From Candidatus Bathyarchaeota archaeon (lineage in GTDB: Archaea > Thermoproteota > Bathyarchaeia > EX4484-135 > B24-G1), in NCBI GenBank assembly GCA_003662535.1, contig QMYG01000005.1, positions 1-14,285 on the forward strand: a stretch of 14,285 nucleotides of DNA, in the 5' to 3' direction. The notes under the pieces are model-generated. The model saw only the letters and a list, made by a program, of their open reading frames with translations. It was not told the DNA's origin and did not search any database. The position numbers and the translations under genes are program-made. Below, in pieces: positions 1-6,848 of the stretch; within the stretch, counting starts at the first letter, position 1; each line of letters starts with the position of its first letter.

Positions 1-10
1 GGTGATGAGA

Positions 11-361
11 ATGGCTGATAAGAAGACCGAGAAGAAAGAATTTCCGAAGACGATAAAAGTGCCGAAGAGAGTCCAGGACAGCCTGATGAAGAAGAAGCGC
101 GAGCAGGACATGAGAATGCAACAGTTTCAAGCATTGTCCGTCAGACTTGCAGACTTGAGGGTGGCCATGAAGGAGACGCAGGAGGCGTGGCTCAAGATGT
201 TCAAGGAGATGAAGAAGGTGGACGAGGAGATGCGTGAGCAGTTGAGGGGCATAGCAGAAATTAATGGCTACGGAGAGGAGTACCCGATCTCCTACGACTT
301 CAATAAGGGCGAGCTTGCGGTGGAGAGCCCCGCAGAGAGGAAACCTGAGAAAAATATATAA
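11..361 (+). CDS. small basic helical protein, unknown function
   Basis: I do not recognise a family. The 116-residue protein is highly charged: a Lys-rich N-terminus (residues 1-35) followed by a long predicted helix (about 35-85) with heptad-like spacing of Leu, Met and Val, and a short acidic-polar tail. The start at 11 is chosen because the window opens with GGTGAT, four bases before this ATG, the same arrangement as many later genes; a GTG at 2 and an ATG at 5 are in frame but lie inside that ribosome-binding sequence. The stop falls within the TATA box of the next gene. By position it belongs to a block of helical proteins, so a scaffold or structural role is possible but unproven. Confidence 0.7.
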   Translation: MADKKTEKKEFPKTIKVPKRVQDSLMKKKREQDMRMQQFQALSVRLADLRVAMKETQEAWLKMFKEMKKVDEEMREQLRGIAEINGYGEEYPISYDFNKGELAVESPAERKPEKNI

Positions 362-362
362 A
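350..362 (+). promoter_or_regulatory. TATA-box promoter for the gene at 433
   Basis: An AAATATATAA tract at 352-361 overlaps the stop codon of the preceding gene. A start site about 25 bases downstream (near 383) would give a leader of about 50 bases. That leader contains a GC-rich palindrome centred on GGGGCCCC (396-403, extendable to 393-406) and the GGTGAT site at 423-428. Confidence 0.55.
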
Positions 363-432
363 CCACGAGTTCCCATACCGTTTAGGAGCTTGCGTGGGGC
401 CCCGCGCCCCCAAACTAGGACAGGTGATGACG

Positions 433-678
433 ATGGACGTGAATGTCGACCCCGAGCTTGTGAGTGCGATTGTGAATGTAGTCCTCGCAGTGCTGGCCGT
501 CTACTTCGGAGGCAAGTTCAGAGCGCTGACGAAGGGCCTCAAGCTCACTAGGGAAAAGCTCCAGCAGGCCCAAGACCTGATTGGAGACATCGAGGAGGCG
601 ATAGAGGACGAGGAGATCAGCCCGGAGGAGGCGAAGAAACTCTTCAACGACCTGAGGGAGCTTCTTTCAAGCGAGTAG
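433..678 (+). CDS. small single-pass membrane protein with helical tail (holin-like architecture)
   Basis: The protein has 81 residues. Residues about 9-27 form a hydrophobic segment rich in Val, Ala and Leu, followed by a basic stretch (Lys/Arg at 28-41), then a charged helix and an acidic segment with the pattern EDEEISPEEAKKL near the end. One N-terminal membrane helix plus a charged cytoplasmic tail is common in phage and archaeal-virus holin-like or membrane-anchored virion proteins, but the family is not identified. The start at 433 is preferred over in-frame GTG 394 because GGTGAT sits at 423-428, four bases upstream. The next gene, also membrane plus coiled coil, follows after 11 bases, so the two may act together at the membrane. 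Confidence 0.65.
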   Translation: MDVNVDPELVSAIVNVVLAVLAVYFGGKFRALTKGLKLTREKLQQAQDLIGDIEEAIEDEEISPEEAKKLFNDLRELLSSE

Positions 679-689
679 GAGGGCACACT

Positions 690-974
690 GTGGCACCGGA
701 ATCGAACTCAGACCGCGTCATAAGGGAGCTGATAGAGCGTCTGACACGCGTCGAGACCCTTGAGGAGGAGCGCTTCCGCAGACTGCAGGGCGAGATTGGA
801 GAGCTGCGGGAGTCCTTCAACGCCATGTCCAGCAAGATTGACCGGGCCCTGGAGAAGGTGTCCACGAACTACGTGACGAAGGTGGACTTCTGGAAGATCA
901 TCGGACTCGCCATTCTCGCAGGGTCCGGCAGCGGAGGTGGCGTCACGCTCGCACTCAGACTCCTTGGTGGATAG
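690..974 (+). CDS. coiled-coil protein with C-terminal membrane segment (XhlA-like architecture)
   Basis: This 94-residue protein starts with GTG at 690, preceded by AGGAGGG at 677-683. Residues about 8-60 are a charged coiled coil with regular Leu, Ile and Val spacing; a short linker ending YVTKVDFWK leads to a C-terminal hydrophobic, Gly-rich segment (about 68-94). The order coiled coil, linker, C-terminal membrane helix resembles the hemolysin XhlA family found beside phage holins. This is similarity of architecture only; I cannot assign homology. It lies between another small membrane protein and a long coiled-coil protein and overlaps neither. Confidence 0.65.
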   Translation: MAPESNSDRVIRELIERLTRVETLEEERFRRLQGEIGELRESFNAMSSKIDRALEKVSTNYVTKVDFWKIIGLAILAGSGSGGGVTLALRLLGG

Positions 975-976
975 AG

Positions 977-1753
977 GTGATACAAACGGACGCGATTGAT
1001 AAGGCAATCTCAAGGCTGCTGTCGAAGCAGCTTGATGACCTGTGGGCGGCCGTCAACAGCTCCAACGAGGCCTCTCAGAGGGCCTACTCGATCGCGGTTG
1101 AGGCCAAGAACACTGCAGAAGCCGCTGCGGCTTCGGCTGCCTCAATCTCGCGGATAAGGGACGAGCTCGAGGAGCTCAAAAGCCAGATGGACGAGCTCAG
1201 AGGCCAGCTCGCAAGCCAGGCTGCTGAGATGACCGCCACGGGCTCGCGCATGAGCGACCTTGAGGAGCGCATTAAGGCCAACCGCGGGGACATAGACGCC
1301 AACCGTGAGGGCATAGGCGCCTTGGCAAAGTACTTCACAACGCTTGACTCGGCCGTGTCCGCTCTGAACTCACGCGTGAAGAGCCTCTCGACCGACATTG
1401 ACGTCGTGGCGAACGAGCTCGGCAGGGTCCGTGGCAGGATCAAGAACTGGGTTGACAGGGGAATAGAGCAGGTCCTCGACAGCATGGGCAACGTGGTTAA
1501 AAGCATAAGAGAGCTTGCCATGAGCGTCGGCAGTCGCAGAGATTTCGACACGACGTACAACTCCCGAGAGGTGACGGAGGTCAAGTCCATCAAGGTGAGC
1601 GAGTTTGAGGAGGCAAGGGTCCCGACGGGGCCCGTAGAGCGCCGGGTTGTCCCGGCCACACCGGGTGCAGGAGGGCCCACGCCGGGGGGCACCGTGATTG
1701 TCACAGGCTCGCCCGTGTCGACGTACCACATGAGCCCGGAGAAGGAGGAGTGA
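977..1753 (+). CDS. long coiled-coil protein with Pro/Gly-rich tail, candidate virion fibre or scaffold
   Basis: The 258-residue protein is almost entirely a predicted coiled coil from about residue 5 to 185, with an Ala-rich stretch at 41-57 and an imperfect internal repeat near 101-113 (ANRGDIDANREGI). The last 60 residues change character: a Pro/Gly-rich low-complexity part containing PGAGGPTPGGTVIV, then a short polar end. No catalytic motif is visible. The start is GTG at 977, with GGTGG at 966-970 as the likely ribosome-binding site; the GGTGAT that overlaps this codon could instead serve a non-standard downstream start, so the N-terminus is uncertain by a few residues. Long coiled coils next to membrane and structural genes suggest a fibre or scaffold, which is inference. 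Confidence 0.7.
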   Translation: MIQTDAIDKAISRLLSKQLDDLWAAVNSSNEASQRAYSIAVEAKNTAEAAAASAASISRIRDELEELKSQMDELRGQLASQAAEMTATGSRMSDLEERIKANRGDIDANREGIGALAKYFTTLDSAVSALNSRVKSLSTDIDVVANELGRVRGRIKNWVDRGIEQVLDSMGNVVKSIRELAMSVGSRRDFDTTYNSREVTEVKSIKVSEFEEARVPTGPVERRVVPATPGAGGPTPGGTVIVTGSPVSTYHMSPEKEE

Positions 1754-1784
1754 GCCCTGAAATGCGGACAGAGGGGGAAGATAG

Positions 1785-2942
1785 ATGCCCGAGGAAATTA
1801 GAGCCTATCTGAAGAGCATTGCAGGAATAGCGCCTGACAAGACCCTGTGGGGAGTGGTTGGGGCTCTTGCAAGGCGTGTCGATGACAACATCCAGGCCAT
1901 AAAGGGCCAGGTCCAGCTGTCAAAGGACCTGATGACCCGGATTGATGAGGTGGTGGCGGAGCTGAAGGGCGTGAAGGATGAGATCGCGCAGGCCACGGCG
2001 GGCAGAAAGAGCCTCAGCGACGTCCTGTCGGAGATATGGGGCCTGAAGGGGGACTGGTGGGACAACTTGATAAGGAACGTCAACGCCGCGCTGGACCTCG
2101 GCGAGGGGTTTCTGTCCAATCTCCGTGCTAAGATAGAGAGCGCGAAGGAGCTTGCTCTGTCCGCCTCAAGCAGGATAGAGGCTCTGATTGACGACGTGCC
2201 GAGCTTCGAGCGTGTTCATGGAATCGTGACCTGTCTTGCGGATGGCGTGAAGAGCAAGGTTCAGACCTATCTCAATGACGTTCGAGAGTTCTGGCAGGCG
2301 GTGCGGGAGAAGAGCGGGCTCATAAAGAGCGCCATATCCAACTTTGTGAGCAAGTTCCGGGAGGCCCTGACGTCCGCCGTCGGGAGCATAGGCGACGGGC
2401 TGAGCGAGGCTGTGGACAGCGTGACGAGCCTCTACTCGGACATCAAAACCGCAGTCACCGCCCTCTGGGGCGTCTCGAAGGACGCGCTGAAGGAGGGTGC
2501 TAAGGTCTTTGAGGTCGTGCATGGGACGAAGAGGACCATCACGGCGCACTACAAGAAACGCGTGCAGGTGCTACCCGGGGTGTATGAAGACATAGAGATA
2601 GGACCGTGGAGCTGGAGCAGATATGAGGAGCTCAAGACTGTCGACCTGGCTGAGTTCCTAAAGGAGTGGCTCCCAGGCTACATGAGGGCAATGCTGCAAA
2701 TCCTGGGCACCCTGATAAGCGCCATAGTTCACAAGATCAGCCAGGCATTCACCAACGCCACTCAGCGCATATCCTCCACGAAGGCCGAGCTGAGCAACGA
2801 TCTCGCAGGCTTCGTGAGCACGGTGCAGAGCACCATCAAGGGCTACATCATACCTGACATTCCCACTCCGTGGACTGGGGACGGCGGGATGCCGGAGTTC
2901 GAGCTTGGAGACTACGTCCGCAGGTGTGTGGGTGGTGCCTGA
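1785..2942 (+). CDS. large helical protein, candidate virion structural protein
   Basis: This 385-residue protein is the largest of the + strand block. It is mainly helical: an N-terminal region with Trp-containing segments (residues 19-100), a long amphipathic helical middle (100-240), a short less helical insert around 250-275 containing LPGVYEDIEIGPWSW, then another amphipathic helical region (285-360), and a Pro-rich C-terminus. There is no clear transmembrane helix, but the amphipathic stretch around 300-317 could bind membranes. The ATG at 1785 follows GAGGGGG at 1771-1777. Size, helicity and context are compatible with a virion structural or scaffold protein; no known family is recognised. 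Confidence 0.75.
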   Translation: MPEEIRAYLKSIAGIAPDKTLWGVVGALARRVDDNIQAIKGQVQLSKDLMTRIDEVVAELKGVKDEIAQATAGRKSLSDVLSEIWGLKGDWWDNLIRNVNAALDLGEGFLSNLRAKIESAKELALSASSRIEALIDDVPSFERVHGIVTCLADGVKSKVQTYLNDVREFWQAVREKSGLIKSAISNFVSKFREALTSAVGSIGDGLSEAVDSVTSLYSDIKTAVTALWGVSKDALKEGAKVFEVVHGTKRTITAHYKKRVQVLPGVYEDIEIGPWSWSRYEELKTVDLAEFLKEWLPGYMRAMLQILGTLISAIVHKISQAFTNATQRISSTKAELSNDLAGFVSTVQSTIKGYIIPDIPTPWTGDGGMPEFELGDYVRRCVGGA

Positions 2943-2953
2943 GCCTCTACGGA

Positions 2954-2966
2954 AATTATTTATACT
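2954..2966 (+). promoter_or_regulatory. TATA-box promoter for the 2989-4807 operon
   Basis: An AATTATTTATACT tract lies about 29 bases before the ATG at 2989. With the usual archaeal spacing the transcript would begin at or within a few bases of that ATG, so the first gene is probably translated leaderless; no GGTGAT precedes it, unlike the genes that follow. Confidence 0.65.
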
Positions 2967-2988
2967 ACCTGATTTCATAAAGTAACAC

Positions 2989-3279
2989 ATGGTAGCTGAG
3001 ACCGATGGAGACGCAGAGACGGTGGCATTCGTTGTGAAGATACGCGTCGCCGACGGCGACATCGAGTACGGCTTCGAGGGGCTGGACCGCGACACAGCGC
3101 TTGACCTCATCACGGCCATCATGGCCAGGGTGGAGCTTGAGAGACAGTACAACGAGGGGCGGTCCAAGCTGGGAGAAGCCCTGAAACAGCTGATAAAGCG
3201 AGGTGAAGGAAATGACCATAGTAGACAAAACGGAAAGGATGCTCGGTCGGACTCTCAGCTACGGAAAGATGACGGTTAG
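2989..3279 (+). CDS. small alpha/beta protein, unknown function
   Basis: The 96-residue protein begins with an acidic N-terminus, has an alternating beta-like part (residues 12-30), a helical part (33-70), and a strongly hydrophilic, probably disordered tail (71-96). It is the promoter-proximal gene and probably leaderless. Its last 68 bases overlap the next gene in another frame, and those bases encode only the hydrophilic tail. No family is recognised. It opens the operon that leads to the candidate capsid genes. Confidence 0.65.
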   Translation: MVAETDGDAETVAFVVKIRVADGDIEYGFEGLDRDTALDLITAIMARVELERQYNEGRSKLGEALKQLIKRGEGNDHSRQNGKDARSDSQLRKDDG

Positions 3280-3412
3280 ATCCGCCATCTCTCTTCCGAA
3301 GAGGGTATGGGACGAAGGGATAGTGAGGGGCATCCTGGACACCTTGTGGGACCTGAACGATGAGACCGTTGCTCTCAGGAAGGACATCCTGGGAGAGCTC
3401 GGACTGAGGTGA
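3212..3412 (+). CDS. small helical protein, unknown function
   Basis: The 66-residue protein starts at ATG 3212, preceded by GGTGAA at 3202-3207; an in-frame GTG at 3203 lies inside that site and is less likely. The sequence is a helical, mixed-charge protein with a basic middle and an Asp/Glu/Leu-rich C-terminal helix. Its N-terminus (MTIVDKTER) resembles the starts of the next two genes (MVNIVDEAI and MVTIVSEVD). Function unknown; its place in the operon suggests a virion or assembly component. Confidence 0.6.
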   Translation: MTIVDKTERMLGRTLSYGKMTVRSAISLPKRVWDEGIVRGILDTLWDLNDETVALRKDILGELGLR

Positions 3413-3417
3413 TGGCC

Positions 3418-3750
3418 ATGGTGAACATCGTAGACGAAGCCATAGACAGGGCGAGGTCCTTCAAGAACAAGGTGTTCGGGAAGGCCCAGTCACTCGCGAA
3501 TGGCAACCTCGACCTCATCAATCTTGCAAAGCTTCCGAGGAGAACGGTGCAGAGAGTGGTTGACAACGTGTTCGGCGGAACGGTGATCGTCGACAACCCC
3601 ATTGTGAAGACCGCGAGATCGATTGAGATACTGCCCTCAGGCGGGGCCGTCAGAACCTCCCAGCCCGCCAAGACGATGGCCCCTGCCCAGAGGGTGATGG
3701 CAGAGCCTGAGAGTCGCGCAGAGAGGGTGATACGCATCCAGAGCGTCTAA
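3418..3750 (+). CDS. small basic protein, unknown function, candidate virion component
   Basis: The 110-residue protein starts at ATG 3418, four bases after GGTGAT (3408-3413). Residues 1-50 are a basic helical region, followed by a short beta-like stretch containing FGGTVIVDNP, and a Pro/Ala-rich basic tail. The GGTVIV motif is also present in the tail of the coiled-coil protein encoded at 977-1753. No known family is recognised. A basic protein just before a candidate capsid gene could contact nucleic acid, which is inference only. Confidence 0.65.
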   Translation: MVNIVDEAIDRARSFKNKVFGKAQSLANGNLDLINLAKLPRRTVQRVVDNVFGGTVIVDNPIVKTARSIEILPSGGAVRTSQPAKTMAPAQRVMAEPESRAERVIRIQSV

Positions 3751-3783
3751 GCTCTGACGAAGAACAACAGAGGTGATGAAGAA

Positions 3784-4482
3784 ATGGTGACCATAGTATC
3801 TGAAGTGGACATGAGAGGCCCGGAGCTCAGTAAAGACGAGCGCCAGAAGCTCGATGAGTTCTGGATCGCTGCGTCGACCTTCTACAACTCGCAGGTCCTC
3901 GTGCCGATCTTCACGGCTGACGAGAAGGCTGCGCTCGAAGCTGCGGTGAAGCGGTCCAAGGAGATTCACAGAGGCGTCGTCTTTGACGGGTACGACCCGA
4001 AGACGGGCATCGGCGTGCGGTTCATAGTGCCGCAGGACGTGATGATCGCCGCAACGCAGTACACCTGGGACATAACATGGGCGAACACTGACGCCTACCG
4101 CCAGTGGCTTGCCGACAACGTCCCGGACCACGACACCTTCGACAACGCGAGCCAGATCAAGACCGTTGACAGCGGCCAGGACCACTGGGGTGTCCTCCTG
4201 CTTGGGATAGCCAACAGGGCCGTCTCCCCCAAGACGACCAGGCTGGTCTACATGCTGAACTCAATCCCGCACTCCCCGCAGTACCTTGAGAACCACATGA
4301 CCATCCCAGAGATGGCGATCTACAAGCTTCCCAATCCGATATGGATTGACAGGGACATACCCTTCAAGTTCGGGCTCTGGCCCGTCTCAACGGGCAACGA
4401 CGCGCCGATCCCGCTTGGGTTCACAATCGCGAGCGCCACAAGGATGAAGGACACATCGCCGAACGTGCCGACCACAGCGTGA
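3784..4482 (+). CDS. candidate major virion (capsid) protein, 232 aa
   Basis: The protein has a short N-terminal tail, a helical region (about 13-65), then mixed segments rich in aromatics, Pro and Asn without low complexity, and a beta-rich C-terminal half (about 135-225). No enzymatic motif, membrane segment or signal peptide is visible. It is preceded by GGTGAT (3772-3777). The capsid call rests on context: operon position, a small beta-rich protein immediately downstream, and a very strong 3' hairpin and T-run structure after the pair, typical of abundant transcripts. I cannot match it to HK97, jelly-roll or rod-virus folds by reading, so a non-capsid structural role remains possible. Confidence 0.55.
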   Translation: MVTIVSEVDMRGPELSKDERQKLDEFWIAASTFYNSQVLVPIFTADEKAALEAAVKRSKEIHRGVVFDGYDPKTGIGVRFIVPQDVMIAATQYTWDITWANTDAYRQWLADNVPDHDTFDNASQIKTVDSGQDHWGVLLLGIANRAVSPKTTRLVYMLNSIPHSPQYLENHMTIPEMAIYKLPNPIWIDRDIPFKFGLWPVSTGNDAPIPLGFTIASATRMKDTSPNVPTTA

Positions 4483-4501
4483 GCGTGAGGGGGTGATATA
4501 A

Positions 4502-4807
4502 ATGGCATCCACAACCAGCTTCGAAGTGTTGAACCCCCTCGCATTCAGAAAGCGCATTCGGGAGGACTGGGCCACTCAGAGCACGATAGTGACGAACTCC
4601 ACCGGTGAGACGACCGTGCAGCTCAAGAACCTGAGCTATGTCTATGAGGACACCGTCGTCGCAACCGTCGAGAGCTCGCGGGACATCACGCTCAGCGTCG
4701 AGAGCGTCGATGGCAACACTGTGACGTTCCTGGCGTCCTCCGCAGGAGCCGCAGTGACCAGCTCAACGCTGAACCTGGTCGCGCATGTAAGGGCCCTCGG
4801 ATACTGA
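4502..4807 (+). CDS. small beta-rich protein, candidate minor capsid or spike protein
   Basis: This 101-residue protein has a short basic N-terminal region (residues 10-22) followed by alternating Val, Thr and Ser strands through to the C-terminus, the pattern of a small beta-sandwich. There is no membrane segment and no Cys. GGGTGATATAA immediately precedes the ATG. It follows the 232-aa candidate capsid gene by 19 bases and is the last gene of the operon. A minor capsid, decoration or spike role is inferred from size, beta content and position; no family is recognised. Confidence 0.6.
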   Translation: MASTTSFEVLNPLAFRKRIREDWATQSTIVTNSTGETTVQLKNLSYVYEDTVVATVESSRDITLSVESVDGNTVTFLASSAGAAVTSSTLNLVAHVRALGY

Positions 4808-4835
4808 GAGGGTATAACGCTGAAGTGCAGGCCCT

Positions 4836-4948
4836 GGGGGGATCCTTCAAGGCCCCTTTGAGAGATACCCCCTGTATGGCACCCCCACGTAGTTGCCCCT
4901 TCTCCCCTTGGGAAGGGTCCCCTCAGGGCCGAAGTCTTTTCTTTTTTT
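4836..4948 (+). terminator. tandem hairpins plus T-run terminator of the structural operon
   Basis: A long hairpin spans 4836-4872: GGGGG pairs with CCCCC at its base, ATC with GAT after one mismatch, and TCAAGG with CTTTGA around a CCC loop, about 15 pairs with two mismatches. A second hairpin pairs CCCTTC (4897-4902) with GAAGGG (4912-4917). A pyrimidine tract TCTTTTCTTTTTTT follows at 4935-4948. T-runs are archaeal termination signals; the hairpins may also stabilise the 3' end of the transcript. Confidence 0.7.
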
Positions 4949-4999
4949 AATCTCTCAAGAGCGATGGCTCTGGCTCTGCTCCAAGAGGGTTGACCACGG

Positions 5000-5005
5000 A
5001 AAAAA
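5000..5005 (-). terminator. T-run terminator of the minus-strand operon
   Basis: On the minus strand six consecutive T follow the stop codon of the double glycosyltransferase within 7-12 bases. Together with the + strand T-run about 50 bases away it separates two convergent operons. No strong hairpin is seen on this side. Confidence 0.45.
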
Positions 5006-5011
5006 GCTCAA

Positions 5012-6826
5012 CTACGGCAGCAGGTCGCGAAGGCCCTCCTTCAGGGCGTTCTCGAGAACCATGCCCCTCGCCTCGCGCTGCACGTTATCCTTGAGCTTCC
5101 CAAGCCTCTCGCAGTCGCTCAGGACCTCCGGGAGGCCCGGGGGGCCGTCGAAGAAGGCGCACAGCTCGCCGTACTCAAGCACTATTGAGGTGAAGGCCCT
5201 GTCAACCACGGGTACGATTCCTGCCCACAAATACTCGTGGAACTTGTTTGGAACGGCGTGGTCAATGATAGTATCGCGTTCGGGAAGGTCCAGGGCCACC
5301 GCGGCGGAGTGGGGCAGCTTTGCAGGATTGAAATACAGCAGTCCAAGCTCATAGCGGGGCAGGACCTCCCAGACTCTCTCCATGTAGCTCGGGGAAGCTG
5401 CGAAGACCCTCACATCCCGCAACCCTGCGAGGATCTGGCCTATCGTGTCCGCATTCACAGAGTGCAGATAGACATCATATCCCAGACGCGTCACGGCGCT
5501 CAAAAGGCCTGTGATGTCCCTATAGCTCGAGAGGTTTATGTCCCCGAGATACAGCATGCTGTTCTCCAACCGGGGCCCTTGAGGGGGCTTAACCCACTCG
5601 AGAGCCGCCTCGGGCATATACGTCGGCACGAGCCTGCAGTCCACCCCCGGGTAGTTGCGGCGGATGTAGTCCCGCTGGCCCTCGGAGACCGTCAGCACGG
5701 CGTCTGAGAACTCAAACAGTTCCCCCTCAAGCTCGAGGACCGCCCTGGCCGTCTCAACGCTGTCCACAGTGAAGGTCAGGGCAGGGACGTCGTGGCAGTC
5801 GTAGACCACCCCAGGGCGCTCACTCTCAGGCTGCTCACTCAGCTCATCCTTCAGCCATTTCATCAGCGTGTCGGGATAGTTGTTGAAATGCACAAGACCG
5901 GGCTCAAGGCCCTTGACGAGCTTTGACAGCGCCTTCCTGTGAGGGATGGTGAACAGTGCGGAGAGGTGCCTGTTCAGCACGTTCACCCAGTTCAGCGGAA
6001 TGCGCGACAGCCTCGTGCCGAAGGCCACGTTATAGCCCATGTTGTCATAGGCCATCGCCATCTTCGCCGAGCGTGAGCAGGGCCTTTCCTGCAACAGCAA
6101 CACCCACGGGGCCCCCTCGTGCCTCTCACGTTTGAACTCCTCCACGGCGGACGGGAACGCAGCGACGAAGCTGGGCCTGTCCACCGCAGCCGTGCCCACG
6201 CTGCGACATAGCTCGTCGTACACGCCTCTCCAGGGCTTGCCGCAGTCTCTCCACAGGTGCATCACATACGTGGGGGCAGTCGTCAAGGTGAAGTTCCGAT
6301 AGCCATCCTGCTCGGCCATCTGGCAAATCTTCACCAGCGGGTCGTGGCCGTCGTCCACGACGAGCAGCGAGAGGTATCGGTGGGCATTCTCCCTGCGTAT
6401 GATGGGAGGCCCGACAGCCCTATCAGGCGCGAAGAAGATCTCGCCATTGAAGGCAACGTGCGTCTGCGGTAGCACCCCGAAGGCCCTTTCGTGCTCCTGG
6501 AAGCTCATCTCCATCTCAAACACGCGCACGTAGTCCTTGGTTACGCCGTCGTACTCACCCACGAAGCCGAGCCAGTCCGCGTGGGCAAGGGAGAGCGCAG
6601 CCTTCAGATTGCCCAGGATGTACTCCGTGCCTGCAACTCTGAAGACCTGCCTGCCGCTTTCGACGAGCTCCTTCACAGTCTCAAGGACCCTCTGGTGCGT
6701 CCGCGCAGTTGTGATGACGAAGACCTCGTAAGCCGTCTCAGCCGCAATCCTAATGGCCTTCGCCGTGAAGTCTGCAACCTCATCAGGTGCGCTAACGGTG
6801 CACATAAAAACGAGACCCAGCTTCAT
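5012..6826 (-). CDS. double-domain glycosyltransferase (GT-A-like plus GT-B)
   Basis: The 604-residue protein has two transferase-like parts. Residues 1-200 resemble a GT-A domain: beta-alpha repeats starting MKLGLVFMC, then WLGFVGEYDG at 86-94, where E91/D93 could replace the usual DXD metal site. Residues about 237-604 look like a GT-B domain of the GT4 type: CHDVP at 344-348, the inter-domain pattern VLTVSEGQRDYI at 377-388, YLGDI at 426-430, and a donor-binding motif NKFHEYLWAGIVPV at 527-540. It likely transfers sugars to a glycan on virion or host surface; donors are unknown. ATG 6826 with GGAAGG just upstream is chosen; in-frame GTG 6847 or TTG 6838 following GAGGTGG are alternatives. 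It follows the radical SAM gene directly, so the two are co-transcribed. Confidence 0.8.
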   Translation of the reverse strand: MKLGLVFMCTVSAPDEVADFTAKAIRIAAETAYEVFVITTARTHQRVLETVKELVESGRQVFRVAGTEYILGNLKAALSLAHADWLGFVGEYDGVTKDYVRVFEMEMSFQEHERAFGVLPQTHVAFNGEIFFAPDRAVGPPIIRRENAHRYLSLLVVDDGHDPLVKICQMAEQDGYRNFTLTTAPTYVMHLWRDCGKPWRGVYDELCRSVGTAAVDRPSFVAAFPSAVEEFKRERHEGAPWVLLLQERPCSRSAKMAMAYDNMGYNVAFGTRLSRIPLNWVNVLNRHLSALFTIPHRKALSKLVKGLEPGLVHFNNYPDTLMKWLKDELSEQPESERPGVVYDCHDVPALTFTVDSVETARAVLELEGELFEFSDAVLTVSEGQRDYIRRNYPGVDCRLVPTYMPEAALEWVKPPQGPRLENSMLYLGDINLSSYRDITGLLSAVTRLGYDVYLHSVNADTIGQILAGLRDVRVFAASPSYMERVWEVLPRYELGLLYFNPAKLPHSAAVALDLPERDTIIDHAVPNKFHEYLWAGIVPVVDRAFTSIVLEYGELCAFFDGPPGLPEVLSDCERLGKLKDNVQREARGMVLENALKEGLRDLLP

Positions 6827-6848
6827 TCGGCCTTCCAAGCTAACCACC

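Noticed and set aside
393..406. GGGGCCCC palindrome in the leader of the 433 gene as an operator
   Set aside because: It is a single GC-rich palindrome with no second copy near other promoters, so an operator cannot be supported.
1084..1731. Long open frames on the minus strand opposite the coiled-coil gene, and similar ones at 2658-3167, 3637-4185 and 8541-9149
   Set aside because: They are shadows of GC-rich + strand genes: low-complexity Ser/Arg/Leu-rich translations, no promoters or GGTGAT sites, and the opposite strand has better starts and protein composition.
4893..5354. Plus-strand open frame across the terminator region and the end of the glycosyltransferase
   Set aside because: It runs through the T-run terminator and is antisense to a clearly recognised enzyme; no ribosome-binding site.
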